This document shows positions 1-6,087 of a stretch of 6,482 nt of DNA, one piece after another (position 1 is the stretch's first letter; every line of letters starts with the position of its first letter). A program made the translations under genes and the position numbers. The DNA is taken from positions 1 to 6,482 of the forward strand of contig DAOTTY010000381.1 of the NCBI GenBank assembly GCA_034437575.1, in the 5' to 3' direction. This DNA comes from DAOTTY01 sp034437575. Its GTDB lineage: Bacteria; Chloroflexota; Anaerolineae; Aggregatilineales; Phototrophicaceae. Below the pieces are notes generated by a model, which saw only the letters and a program-made list of their open reading frames with translations, had not been told where the DNA came from and did no database searches.

Positions 1-24
1 CAGGCGCAGGATGGGTTTGGGCAT
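1..24 (-). CDS. 5' end of an unidentified protein gene running off the left edge
   Basis: The minus strand has an ATG at 24-22 followed by an open frame reading MPKPILRL before the window ends. An AGGGG Shine-Dalgarno sequence lies at 37-33, 8 nt upstream of the ATG, which is near-ideal spacing and the main reason to call a start here. The gene is transcribed in the same direction as the SDR gene upstream, after a 79-bp gap (25-103), so it could be the next gene of the same transcript or have its own promoter. Eight residues are too few to assign a family. The call rests on start codon plus ribosome binding site alone. Confidence 0.55.
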
Positions 25-103
25 GTGGTGTTCCCCTACGTTGTCGTGCCTATCCTAGTCCAAAATGGGCCGGGATGCAAAGTGTATTACGAGAAATGTA
101 GCG

Positions 104-802
104 TCACCACGTCCGCAGTTCCCGATCATAGAAAAAACCGTTGGTCGGGCCGTCGTCGGGCAGGGTGGCCAGCCACACAATTGTGTCTGCGCCTTCTTGC
201 ACTGTGCGCGGCGCGGCCTTGCCGCCCATCTCAGTGGCGACCCAACCGGGGTCTGCCGCGTTCACCTTGATGTTGTAGCGGCGCGTCTCGCTGGCGACGA
301 TGCGCGTGAGCGCATTAAGGGCGGTTTTGCTCATCTTGTAGGCGGCGGTATAGCCCCCCATCTGCGTGATGGCCCCATAGCCCGACGACACGTTCACAAT
401 GCGCCCGTAGTCATTTTCCATCATGAGCGGTATAAACGCCTGGCACAGCATAAACGGGCCAAATGTATTCACACTGAACGACTCGCGCAGGGTATCTAGC
501 GTGATGGCAAACACACTCACCCCCTCGTCCAGGTAAACGCCCGCATTGTTGACCAACACATCCAACTGGCCGTATTCGCTTTGCACCCAGTTCTTGATGT
601 CGTCCACGCTTTCCGGGTCGGTCACATCCAGTTGGTAGAACTCCACGCCGTAGCCTTCCTGCTGGAGCTGTTCGACAGCCAGAACGCCCTTGTGACGGTC
701 GCGGCTCGTCAAAATGACCGTCATCCCCTGGCGGGCCAGTTGGCGGCAGATTTCATAGCCAATGCCCCGGTTGGCACCTGTGATGAGTGCGATACGGCTC
801 AT
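104..802 (-). CDS. Short-chain dehydrogenase/reductase (SDR), carbonyl-reductase-like
   Basis: This is a 232-residue classical SDR, a cytosolic single-domain Rossmann enzyme that reduces a carbonyl or oxidises an alcohol with NAD(P)(H). Visible motifs are the cofactor glycine motif TGANRGIG (8-15), D59-V60 for the adenine pocket, NNAG (85-88), the structural Asn in VNTFG (N112), the catalytic Ser in NVSSG (S139/S140), and catalytic YKMSK (Y155, K159). The segment DPGWVATEMGG (184-194) resembles the carbonyl-reductase/plant-reductase-like SDR branch. Arg34 after the second strand suggests NADP(H) preference (inference). The length is normal for the family and nothing is truncated. The start is supported by AAGGA at 814-810, 7 nt before the ATG. 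The substrate cannot be predicted from sequence, and the neighbours do not point to a pathway. Confidence 0.94.
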   Translation of the reverse strand: MSRIALITGANRGIGYEICRQLARQGMTVILTSRDRHKGVLAVEQLQQEGYGVEFYQLDVTDPESVDDIKNWVQSEYGQLDVLVNNAGVYLDEGVSVFAITLDTLRESFSVNTFGPFMLCQAFIPLMMENDYGRIVNVSSGYGAITQMGGYTAAYKMSKTALNALTRIVASETRRYNIKVNAADPGWVATEMGGKAAPRTVQEGADTIVWLATLPDDGPTNGFFYDRELRTW

Positions 803-1140
803 TGCATTGTCCTTTACTTAACACAGTGAAATAAATCCATTGTAGGTTCGTTATGCTAGCAAAAGCAACCACGCCTCCGTGTCGTTTGCCTACTTATGAA
901 CGATTTTTGGGATTTGTTAGTGGGTGGGCACGCGGCAGCAGGAGCGGTTCAGCAGCATATTGGAGCAGTAAGGCTGTGTTCGTTAGATCGGGGTTTGTTG
1001 ATTTGTTTGCATGGTTGCGGCAGGCGCTAAAAATTTGTTAGGATATGATCAGTTGCAAAGGAGCATTTCAGTTTGGCCGAAAATGCCGTTATACTGGTCA
1101 ACATACCATAAAGTCGACGTAAATCAGGGACGCATCACTC
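803..1140. other. 338-bp intergenic region without a convincing gene
   Basis: This stretch separates the divergent SDR gene (minus) and the small hypothetical gene (plus). A 62-codon open frame at 853-1041 (plus) has no good Shine-Dalgarno sequence and reads as a low-information Ser/Arg/Gly-rich protein, so I do not call it. The right half holds -10-like hexamers TATGAT (1044-1049) and TATACT (1090-1095), neither with a well-placed -35 box. It also has a strong AAAGGAG (1057-1063) in front of a 12-codon frame starting with TTG at 1073. The region therefore probably contains promoters for both flanking genes and a leader for the plus-strand gene. Confidence 0.5.
839..868 (-). promoter_or_regulatory. 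Possible sigma-70-type promoter for the SDR gene
   Basis: Read on the minus strand, TTGCTT (868-863) and TACAAT (844-839) are separated by 18 nt. The -10 box matches the consensus at 5 of 6 positions, while the -35 box is weak. Transcription would begin near 832, giving a leader of about 30 nt that contains the AAGGA ribosome binding site. The position is sensible for the SDR gene, but the call rests on consensus matching only. Confidence 0.3.
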
Positions 1141-1425
1141 ATGGGTAGCCCAAACGGCAACGGTGTAGCTGGAAGCAAAACAGGTATTATGGAGCGTACA
1201 TTCATGCAAATTGACGGCAGCGAAAGCAAAGTCAACCGCACCGGCATCACCCGCCGACCGGAAATCCCGTTTGAACATGGCGAGGGTGAAGAACGCCAGG
1301 AGCCACCTGCTCCGCCCACACTACCCGAAGTTAACCAGGATGACGGCAGCACAACCGGCGTCGTTAACAATCTGAACTCAGAGGGTCGTGATCGTGCTGA
1401 CCGCGAGGCGCATCCGAAAAGCTAG
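1141..1425 (+). CDS. Small hydrophilic hypothetical protein, unknown function
   Basis: I do not recognise this protein. As called it has 94 residues rich in Gly, Glu, Asn, Arg and Pro, with no signal peptide, membrane segment or cysteine. A proline-rich stretch around residues 55-63 (EPPAPPTLPE region) and the polar composition suggest a largely disordered protein. Evidence that the gene is real is the strong intrinsic terminator starting 31 nt after its stop on the same strand, and codon choice (AAC, GGC, AGC, CGC, GAC) like the neighbouring genes. The start is uncertain. The ATG at 1141 has AGGGA 10 nt upstream, but the ATG at 1204 has GGAG at 1191-1194 with 9-nt spacing, which would give a 73-residue protein. 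The first 20 codons have less typical third positions, so the shorter form is quite possible. The opposite-strand frame at 1098-1370 looks like a shadow. Confidence 0.6.
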   Translation: MGSPNGNGVAGSKTGIMERTFMQIDGSESKVNRTGITRRPEIPFEHGEGEERQEPPAPPTLPEVNQDDGSTTGVVNNLNSEGRDRADREAHPKS

Positions 1426-1455
1426 CCACATCCATCCTTAACATCGACATTACCT

Positions 1456-1492
1456 GAGCGTGCAGCACGGCTGTGCGCTCTTTTTGTTGTTT
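1456..1492 (+). terminator. Intrinsic (rho-independent) terminator
   Basis: GAGCGTGCAGC (1456-1466) and GCTGTGCGCTC (1470-1480) form an 11-bp stem, including two G-U pairs, around a three-base ACG loop. TTTTTGTTGTTT follows at 1481-1492. The T-run lies only on the right side, so the terminator acts on plus-strand transcripts, ending the small gene that stops at 1425. The convergent minus-strand reductase gene stops at 1504. The same stem could hinder its transcript too, but without a U-tract. Confidence 0.85.
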
Positions 1493-1503
1493 GTAGTGCC
1501 CGC

Positions 1504-3123
1504 CTACAGCCCTGACCGGGCCGGTACCCCACGCACGGCATAATCCTCCAGGTCGAAGTCCGGGTCGCCCATTTGCTGCGGCGTGATGTGCAAGCCTTGC
1601 TTCACAATCAGAGTGAGGGCGTTCATGTCACGGTCACGGCCCATGCCCACAGCCGCCCGGAACAACTCGTTGCTCACAAAGAAAGCGATGAAGTTGCCTT
1701 TTTCTACCCGGCCCCGGTAGATAATGCGCTCCCAGCTTTTGGCATAGCCCACATAGGTCAGTTGCAGCCCGCCCGGCTCCGTCCAGAAGAACGGCACCAC
1801 CCCCCGTACAGACTCAGCCCCGCCCATCATGTTGCGGGCGGCAATGACGCCATGCTGCATGGCCGTGCGCCAGTGTTCGATGCGCTCCGGGTTGTTGAGC
1901 GCGTCCGGGTAGGCAGCGATGTCACCCGCCGCGTAGACATTGGGCGCGTTCGTTTGTAAGTCTTTGCGAACGATCAGGCCGCCATCTTTGGTGGTGTTCA
2001 GGTTGCTGGAGCGCAAAAACGCGGTGTTGGGCGTCACACCGATGGCCAGCAGCACCCCGTCCGCCGCGTGAACGTCCCAGTTATCCAGTTCAACCCCGGT
2101 TGCCCGCTCCCCCTCGGACTGCACGCCGCGAACCCGTGCCCCCAGCGCGAAGGTCACGCCCAGTTTGTTTTCAAAGTGCCGCTGTATCATGGCTCCCACG
2201 CGCTGGCCAAACATGGACGCAAACGGCGGTTGTTCTGCCACAACCAGCACGTCTGCCCCGCGTTTGGCCAGCGTGCCGGCTGCCTCCATACCGATAAAGC
2301 TGGCCCCAACGATCACAACGCGGGTACCTTCGCTCGTCTGTTGGCTAATGGTGGCCGCGTCTTGTGGGGTACGCAGCGTGTGAACATTGCGGAGGTGTTG
2401 GGTGTTGGGGAAGGTGTTGGGCGTGCTGCCTGTTGCCAGCAGCACTTTGTCGTAGTACAGCACACTCTCGTTGCGGTTGCCGTCAACAAAGCGCACGGCC
2501 TGCGCCGATGTATCTACCCGTGTGACGGTGGCATTCAGCACCAGTTCGATGTCACGGTCGGCGTACCAATCGCTGTCACGCAGGGCGATGGTGTTTGTGT
2601 CGCCACCAGAGCGCAGGTAGCTTTTGGACAGGCTGGTGCGGTCAACGGGTCGGTTTGGCTCTGCTGACAGCATCACCACCCGCCCACGAAAGCCACTGCG
2701 CCGGAATTCTTCTGCGGCGGTATGCCCGGCTGCCCCGCCGCCAATGATAATCATGGTGGTGTTTGGGTCAGCATGATTGGCAAACGGACGCGCAGATTTT
2801 TGGGGTTGCGAGTTAATGACGAGGTTGCCGTTGCTGTCAATGAGGGTGGGGTAATGTGGCACATCATTGAGCGCGGGCGGTTGGGTACGCGCCCCTGTTC
2901 GCACGTCAAAACAGGCGTGATGCCAGGGGCAAATGACCATATCTTCCACCAACAGGCCCTCATCGAGTGGAGCGCCCCTGTGCGTGCAAAACGCGCCCAT
3001 CGCATGATAGTCGCCGTCGCGGTCACGGCTCACAATGCATGGGGTGCCGTCAAGGTCAACGAGGGTCATCGAACGGCGTTCGAGGTAGTTTTCAGCAGGG
3101 CCGAGGACGTGCAGCTTGGCCAT
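1504..3123 (-). CDS. Rieske [2Fe-2S]/FAD-dependent oxidoreductase, AIF-like (AIFM3-type architecture)
   Basis: This 539-residue protein joins an N-terminal Rieske ferredoxin domain (about 1-105) to a pyridine-nucleotide-disulfide-type flavin reductase (about 122-539). The Rieske cluster ligands are clear: C46-T-H48 and C65-P-W-H68. The FAD-binding glycine motif is IIIGGGAAG (125-133), followed by LLATGSTP (228-235). The NAD(P)H-binding motif is VIVGASFIGMEAA (270-282), and the second FAD contact is VYAAGDIA (396-403). EHWRTAMQHG (416-425) and PFFWTEPGG (444-452) are typical of the AIF/ferredoxin-reductase (BphA4, HcaD-like) group. The expected reaction is electron transfer from NAD(P)H through FAD to the Rieske cluster or another acceptor, and the physiological partner is unknown. 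There is no signal peptide, so it is probably cytoplasmic. GGAG lies 10 nt before the ATG. The gene is convergent with the small hypothetical gene and divergent from the flavodoxin-like gene. No motif is missing. Confidence 0.95.
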   Translation of the reverse strand: MAKLHVLGPAENYLERRSMTLVDLDGTPCIVSRDRDGDYHAMGAFCTHRGAPLDEGLLVEDMVICPWHHACFDVRTGARTQPPALNDVPHYPTLIDSNGNLVINSQPQKSARPFANHADPNTTMIIIGGGAAGHTAAEEFRRSGFRGRVVMLSAEPNRPVDRTSLSKSYLRSGGDTNTIALRDSDWYADRDIELVLNATVTRVDTSAQAVRFVDGNRNESVLYYDKVLLATGSTPNTFPNTQHLRNVHTLRTPQDAATISQQTSEGTRVVIVGASFIGMEAAGTLAKRGADVLVVAEQPPFASMFGQRVGAMIQRHFENKLGVTFALGARVRGVQSEGERATGVELDNWDVHAADGVLLAIGVTPNTAFLRSSNLNTTKDGGLIVRKDLQTNAPNVYAAGDIAAYPDALNNPERIEHWRTAMQHGVIAARNMMGGAESVRGVVPFFWTEPGGLQLTYVGYAKSWERIIYRGRVEKGNFIAFFVSNELFRAAVGMGRDRDMNALTLIVKQGLHITPQQMGDPDFDLEDYAVRGVPARSGL

Positions 3124-3354
3124 AGCGTTTTGTCTCCAGTGTTATTGTTAGTTGGCTATCACCCTAACACGCTCGTTTTAACAGGGGCTAAGGCGTGAAT
3201 CGGTGCTGTGTTGGCACTTGCCCCCACTGCTGCCTTTACACATTTAACATTTTGCACCCATAAGCATGACAGATGCAACTGTTTAAGGGAAACATTATCG
3301 TCCATATTAAAGCATAAAGAGTAAACGGGTACAAAAACCCAAAGGGCCACTGCC
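3124..3354. promoter_or_regulatory. Divergent promoter region between the reductase and flavodoxin genes
   Basis: This 231-bp spacer has genes starting outward on both sides, so it must contain or lie next to both promoters. I cannot place convincing -35/-10 pairs. Close to the reductase start, TGTTAG (3146-3151) and CTAACA (3164-3169) form an inverted repeat with a 12-bp centre, a possible operator. An overlapping outer pair, GTGTTA (3139-3144) and TAACAC (3165-3170), gives an alternative. The right part (about 3240-3325) is A/T-rich, as expected for a promoter of the flavodoxin gene. Confidence 0.4.
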
Positions 3355-3879
3355 ATGACTGCCAATTATCTCGTCACCTATGCCACCCGCCAGGGCAGCA
3401 CTACTGAAATTGCCCGCGCCATTGCCAACACACTGCGCGAATGCGGTCAATCGGTGGATGTGCTGCCAGTTAGCGAAGTCCGCAATCTTAAAAGCTACGA
3501 TGCTGTGTTTATCGGCAGTGCCGTGCGCTATGGCACCGTGCTGCCAGAGGTGATCGAGTTCGTCAAGCGGCACCGATTTATCCTCAGCGCCATGCCCGTT
3601 GCCGGTTTTATCTCTTGCCAGACGATTAGCCACCACACGTATGACTCCGCGCAATCAGTGGCCGAATACCTCAAGCCAGTGCGCCAGATGATACGCATCC
3701 GGTCGGAGGGGTACTTTGGCGGATTTTTGGACTACAGCCGCCTGCCCACCCTCACACAGCGCTACCTGTCTGAACATAGCGTTCCTGAAGGCGACTTCCG
3801 CAATTGGATAATGATCTACCGCTGGACGATGAAAACGATGGCGTTAATGACGGGCGCGCCCACCCCCGCCGGGGTGTAG
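3355..3879 (+). CDS. Flavodoxin-domain protein, HemG-like (menaquinone-dependent protoporphyrinogen oxidase family)
   Basis: This 174-residue flavodoxin-fold protein should bind FMN. The phosphate-binding loop is T8-YATRQGSTTEIA (8-20). LKSYDAVFIGSAVRYGTVLPEV (45-66) matches the second FMN-contact region of the HemG/Flavodoxin_5 group. GGFLDYSRLP (122-131) and PEGDFRNW (144-151) are also characteristic of that group. E. coli HemG has a similar length of about 181 residues. HemG oxidises protoporphyrinogen IX at the inner membrane face, passing electrons to quinones. Many bacterial relatives are only annotated as flavodoxin-domain proteins, and no other heme genes are nearby, so HemG activity is uncertain. 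There is no transmembrane helix, but the C-terminal segment about 150-166 (WIMIYRWTMKTMALM) is hydrophobic or amphipathic and might contact the membrane. AAAGGG at 3341-3346 lies 8 nt before the ATG. The gene is divergent from the Rieske/FAD reductase, suggesting a shared redox role, and convergent with the kinase gene. Confidence 0.88.
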   Translation: MTANYLVTYATRQGSTTEIARAIANTLRECGQSVDVLPVSEVRNLKSYDAVFIGSAVRYGTVLPEVIEFVKRHRFILSAMPVAGFISCQTISHHTYDSAQSVAEYLKPVRQMIRIRSEGYFGGFLDYSRLPTLTQRYLSEHSVPEGDFRNWIMIYRWTMKTMALMTGAPTPAGV

Positions 3880-3896
3880 GCCCTTATACGGTGGCC

Positions 3897-3918
3897 GGGG
3901 CATAGTACGCCATGCCCC
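3897..3918. terminator. Hairpin between convergent genes, possible bidirectional terminator
   Basis: GGGGCAT (3897-3903) and ATGCCCC (3912-3918) form a perfect 7-bp stem around an 8-base loop. It sits inside the 43-bp gap between the plus-strand flavodoxin stop (3879) and the minus-strand kinase stop (3923). An outer GGC/GCC (3893-3895 with 3921-3923) could extend it. Its placement fits a shared terminator, but neither side has a T-run, so it is a weak intrinsic terminator at best. Confidence 0.4.
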
Positions 3919-3922
3919 TAGC

Positions 3923-4858
3923 CTAGCCCTGTGCGGTCAAAAACGCCTCAGCCTCGGTGCGGGTAGGCAGCGACGGAATCGCGCCTTTGTGTGTGGTGGC
4001 GATGGCCCCGGCGGCGTTAGCAAGCCGCAGCATCCCCCGCAGCGCGTCCAGGTTCGTGTAATCGGGCTGTTCCAGCACACCCACCAGCATCCCGGCCACA
4101 AACGCATCCCCTGCCCCCGTTGTATCCACCGATTCCACACTGAAACCGTCCATCTGCACGCTGCCCTTACGGGTATGAGCGGCTGCGCCCTTCTCACCCT
4201 CCGTAACCAGAATCAGCCGGGTACGGTCACGCCAAAGTGCGTTAAGGTCGCCACCTAAAAACGCAAGCTCCACATCACTAATTTTGACGATGTCTGCATA
4301 GTCGAAGCCTAGCAGCATCCCCTCACGGGCAGCGGCTTCGCTTTGCCACAACGGCAGGCGCAGGTTGGGGTCATAGCTGATTGTCAGGCCCTTATCCAAC
4401 GCAGCCTGAGCGGCAGCCAGTGTTGCGGACCGGCTCGGTTCGTGAATCAGGGTGATGCTGCCAAAGTGGAAGATTTTGGCGTCATCCAGCAGTGCCAGCT
4501 TGATGTCGGCCACCGTCATGAGCATGTCAGCAGCCGGGTGGCGGTAGAACATAAAGTCACGTTCGCCCCCCGGCCCCAGTGACACGAACGCTAGCGTGGT
4601 TCGTGCTTGCGTGCTGTAGCTGATGCCGCTCACGTCTACGCCTTCATCAGCCAGCACCCCGGCCAGATAGTGGCCGAAGGGGTCGTCGCCCACCTGCGTG
4701 ATGAACGCGCACGGGTGGCCCAACTTTTTCACAGCGACAGCAACATTGGCGGGGGCACCCCCTGGCTTCTTCACAAACCCCGACGCATCGCCCACCGTCA
4801 CGCCAGATTCGTTAGCCACAAAGTCAATGAGCAGTTCGCCCAAACATACGACAGACAT
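3923..4858 (-). CDS. PfkB-family carbohydrate kinase, probable fructokinase
   Basis: This 311-residue cytosolic sugar kinase of the ribokinase/PfkB superfamily most likely converts D-fructose and ATP to fructose 6-phosphate. It opens with CLGELLIDF (5-13), typical of fructokinases. GGAPANVAVAVKKLG (33-47) is the substrate-binding first PfkB signature. Further family features are FHFGSITL (130-137), SYDPNLRLPLW (161-171), KISDVELAFL (192-201), VTEGEKGA (218-225), and the second signature DTTGAGDAF (245-253) with the anion hole and catalytic base D251. The length is normal and all key residues are present. AAGGA (4870-4866) lies 7 nt before the ATG. No sucrose or fructose transporter or hydrolase is in the window, so the source of its sugar is unknown. 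Related kinases for 2-keto-3-deoxygluconate or tagatose are less likely given the N-terminal and DPNLRLPLW motifs. It is separated from folD, upstream on the same strand, by a 186-bp repeat-bearing spacer. Confidence 0.92.
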   Translation of the reverse strand: MSVVCLGELLIDFVANESGVTVGDASGFVKKPGGAPANVAVAVKKLGHPCAFITQVGDDPFGHYLAGVLADEGVDVSGISYSTQARTTLAFVSLGPGGERDFMFYRHPAADMLMTVADIKLALLDDAKIFHFGSITLIHEPSRSATLAAAQAALDKGLTISYDPNLRLPLWQSEAAAREGMLLGFDYADIVKISDVELAFLGGDLNALWRDRTRLILVTEGEKGAAAHTRKGSVQMDGFSVESVDTTGAGDAFVAGMLVGVLEQPDYTNLDALRGMLRLANAAGAIATTHKGAIPSLPTRTEAEAFLTAQG

Positions 4859-4928
4859 ACTTTTTTCCTTCAGTGTGCAGTTTCGCCTAGAGTTTAGCGT
4901 ATGCTGGGGTTAAATGGCCACACAGGCG

Positions 4929-4944
4929 GTAACGACTCCAGGGC
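4929..4944 (+). repeat. Copy of the GTAAC-box repeat (diverged)
   Basis: GTAACGACTCCAGGGC at 4929-4944 resembles the box near GTAACTRCTCAGGCAC found at 6088, 6411 and, inverted, at 6214. It also shares GTAACGACTC exactly with 5030-5039, about 100 bp to the right. CTTTTGCAA follows at 4944-4952, a 9-mer that recurs at 6310-6318. This is the left end of a repeat-rich spacer between the kinase gene and folD. Confidence 0.5.
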
Positions 4945-4969
4945 TTTTGCAAAGTTGCATGGCTGATGA

Positions 4970-4984
4970 TTGGGCGCTGCCCAA
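4970..4984. repeat. Short GC hairpin
   Basis: TTGGGC (4970-4975) and GCCCAA (4979-4984) form a 6-bp stem with a GCT loop. It lies downstream of the folD stop on the minus strand and upstream of the kinase gene. No T-run follows it on either strand, so I do not call it a terminator. It could stabilise the folD mRNA 3' end or be part of the local palindromic repeat cluster. Confidence 0.5.
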
Positions 4985-4989
4985 ACCCG

Positions 4990-5009
4990 TCACTTTTTTC
5001 AAAAAGTGA
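4990..5009. repeat. Perfect 9-bp inverted repeat, possible folD 3'-end hairpin
   Basis: TCACTTTTT (4990-4998) and AAAAAGTGA (5001-5009) are exact reverse complements around two bases. The hairpin sits 36 bp beyond the folD stop, in the folD direction of transcription. It is A/T-rich and lacks the GC-stem-plus-U-tract form of an intrinsic terminator, though it could act together with the GC hairpin at 4970-4984. Such a site could also be a regulator-binding palindrome upstream of the kinase gene, about 130 bp away. Confidence 0.5.
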
Positions 5010-5029
5010 ACAAAAACTTGCCTTTTCGG

Positions 5030-5051
5030 GTAACGACTCAGCCCTCACCCC
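5030..5051 (+). repeat. GTAAC-box repeat overlapping the folD stop
   Basis: GTAACGACTCAG (5030-5041) followed by GCCCTCACCCC (5041-5051) matches two parts of the right-hand repeat tract: the box at 6088, and the identical 11-mer at 6130-6140. The preceding CCTTTTCGG (5021-5029) recurs at 6214-6222. The last two sense codons and the stop codon of folD lie within this block, so the repeat seems to abut or supply the folD 3' end. Confidence 0.55.
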
Positions 5052-5923
5052 ACCTGCCGCCGCGCCGCCTTGACCGTGTTGCTCAGCAGCGCCGTGATGG
5101 TCATTGGGCCAACGCCCCCCGGCACCTTCGTCAGATGCCCCGCCACATCAACCGTGCCTGCGTATTCCACATCCCCCACCAGCCGGTAGCCGCGCTTTGC
5201 GGACGAGTCATCCACGCGGTTGATGCCCACATCAATCACCACCGCCCCCGGCTTAATCCAATCACGCTTGACGTACTCTGTGCGCCCGATAGCGGCGACC
5301 ACGATGTCCGAGGCCCGCACAAGGTCAGGGACATTGGGTGTGCGGCTGTGGGCAACGGTCACGGTGGCATTGGCGTTGTTGAGCAGCAGCGCCATGGGCA
5401 CGCCCACGATGTTGCTGCGCCCGATGACAATCGCGCTTTTGCCACTGAGTTCAATGCCCGCATCCGCGAACATCATCATGATGCCGGTGGGCGTGGCCGG
5501 CGTGTACAGTGCTTCCCGGCCCTTGAGCGCGAGCAGGCCCATGTTCATTGGGTGGATGCCGTCGGCGTCTTTTTCCAGGGAGATAAGGTTAAGCACTGCC
5601 GCCTCGTTGATATGATCCGGCAGCGGGAGCTGCACCAGGATGCCGTGAACGTTCGGGTCGTTGTTGAAGGCACGCACGGCGTTTTCGACCTCTCCCTGGG
5701 TAGCGGTGGACGGCAGTTCGGTTTTATACGAGGTGAGGCCCACTTCCTCGCACGCCCGCTGCTTCATGCGGACGTAGGTCTGGCTGGCGGTGTTATCGCC
5801 CACCAGCACCACGCCCAATCCAGGTGGGAAGCCGTGTTGTTGGGTGAAGGCGGCGGTATCTTCGGCAATGCGGGCACGGGCGCGGGCAGCGACAGCTTTT
5901 CCGTCAATGATGGTGGCTGGCAT
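5045..5923 (-). CDS. folD: FolD: methylenetetrahydrofolate dehydrogenase / methenyltetrahydrofolate cyclohydrolase
   Basis: This bifunctional cytosolic enzyme oxidises 5,10-methylene-THF with NADP+ and hydrolyses 5,10-methenyl-THF to 10-formyl-THF, supplying purine and formyl-Met synthesis. With the chosen start it has 292 residues, a normal length. Conserved residues match known FolD positions: Y50 and catalytic K54 in TYVRMKQRAC (49-58), Q98 in VQLPLPDH (97-104), D121 in KDADGIHP (118-125). The NADP-binding region is VIGRSNIVGVPMALLL (166-181) with HSRT (192-195), then VIDVGIN (229-235) and the C-terminal PGGVGPMTI (268-276). The common PCTP motif reads PATP here (142-145), a Cys-to-Ala change that probably does not abolish function. 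I chose the ATG at 5923-5921 because AGGAG (5936-5932) lies 8 nt upstream. The longer frame starting at 5953 adds ten residues absent from the family. Repeat-rich spacers lie on both sides and no operon partner is close. Confidence 0.97.
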   Translation of the reverse strand: MPATIIDGKAVAARARARIAEDTAAFTQQHGFPPGLGVVLVGDNTASQTYVRMKQRACEEVGLTSYKTELPSTATQGEVENAVRAFNNDPNVHGILVQLPLPDHINEAAVLNLISLEKDADGIHPMNMGLLALKGREALYTPATPTGIMMMFADAGIELSGKSAIVIGRSNIVGVPMALLLNNANATVTVAHSRTPNVPDLVRASDIVVAAIGRTEYVKRDWIKPGAVVIDVGINRVDDSSAKRGYRLVGDVEYAGTVDVAGHLTKVPGGVGPMTITALLSNTVKAARRQVG

Positions 5924-5962
5924 GAGGGTTGCTCCTGGTGATGGCTGTGGCAAAGTGGCGGG

Positions 5963-5992
5963 ATTTTAACGGCACAGCAGACGCGGCAACAA
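5963..5992 (-). promoter_or_regulatory. Possible sigma-70-type promoter for folD
   Basis: On the minus strand TTGTTG (5992-5987) is followed after 18 nt by TAAAAT (5968-5963), which matches the -10 consensus at 5 of 6 positions. The -35 box is weaker. Transcription would start near 5956, leaving a leader of roughly 30 nt with the AGGAG site. The position suits the folD start at 5923. The evidence is consensus matching only. Confidence 0.35.
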
Positions 5993-6087
5993 GGCCGTCA
6001 TCCCCAAAATGGCAGGGGGATTTTCGTAGATGGCGTAACAGTATGGGGGCAGCAGCGGACGGCATATTAACGTTTGGAAAAATAACC

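Noticed and set aside
853..1041. A 62-codon plus-strand frame in the first intergenic region
   Set aside because: There is no good Shine-Dalgarno sequence, the composition is unlike the neighbouring proteins, no terminator follows, and it overlaps the likely SDR promoter region.
1098..1370. A 90-codon minus-strand frame opposite the small hypothetical gene
   Set aside because: The only good terminator (1456-1492) is oriented for the plus strand, and the plus frame has the more typical codon use. The minus translation is Ser/Pro/Leu-rich, as in shadow frames.
2068..2667. A 199-codon plus-strand frame inside the reductase gene
   Set aside because: It is antisense to the FAD/NAD(P)H-binding part of a clear gene, has no ribosome binding site and no recognisable motif.
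4970..5009. Intrinsic terminator for folD
   Set aside because: Two hairpins are present, but neither is followed by a T-run on the minus strand, so I list them as inverted repeats rather than as a terminator.
4970..5941. A 323-codon open frame on the plus strand, longer than several real genes here
   Set aside because: It lies entirely antisense to folD, whose motifs are unmistakable. Its translation is His/Arg/Val-rich with no family resemblance, as expected for a shadow frame in G+C-rich coding sequence.
5924..5953. The ten-codon upstream extension of folD
   Set aside because: AGGAG sits 8 nt before the internal ATG at 5923, and numbering from that ATG puts the catalytic Tyr, Lys, Gln and Asp at their usual family positions.
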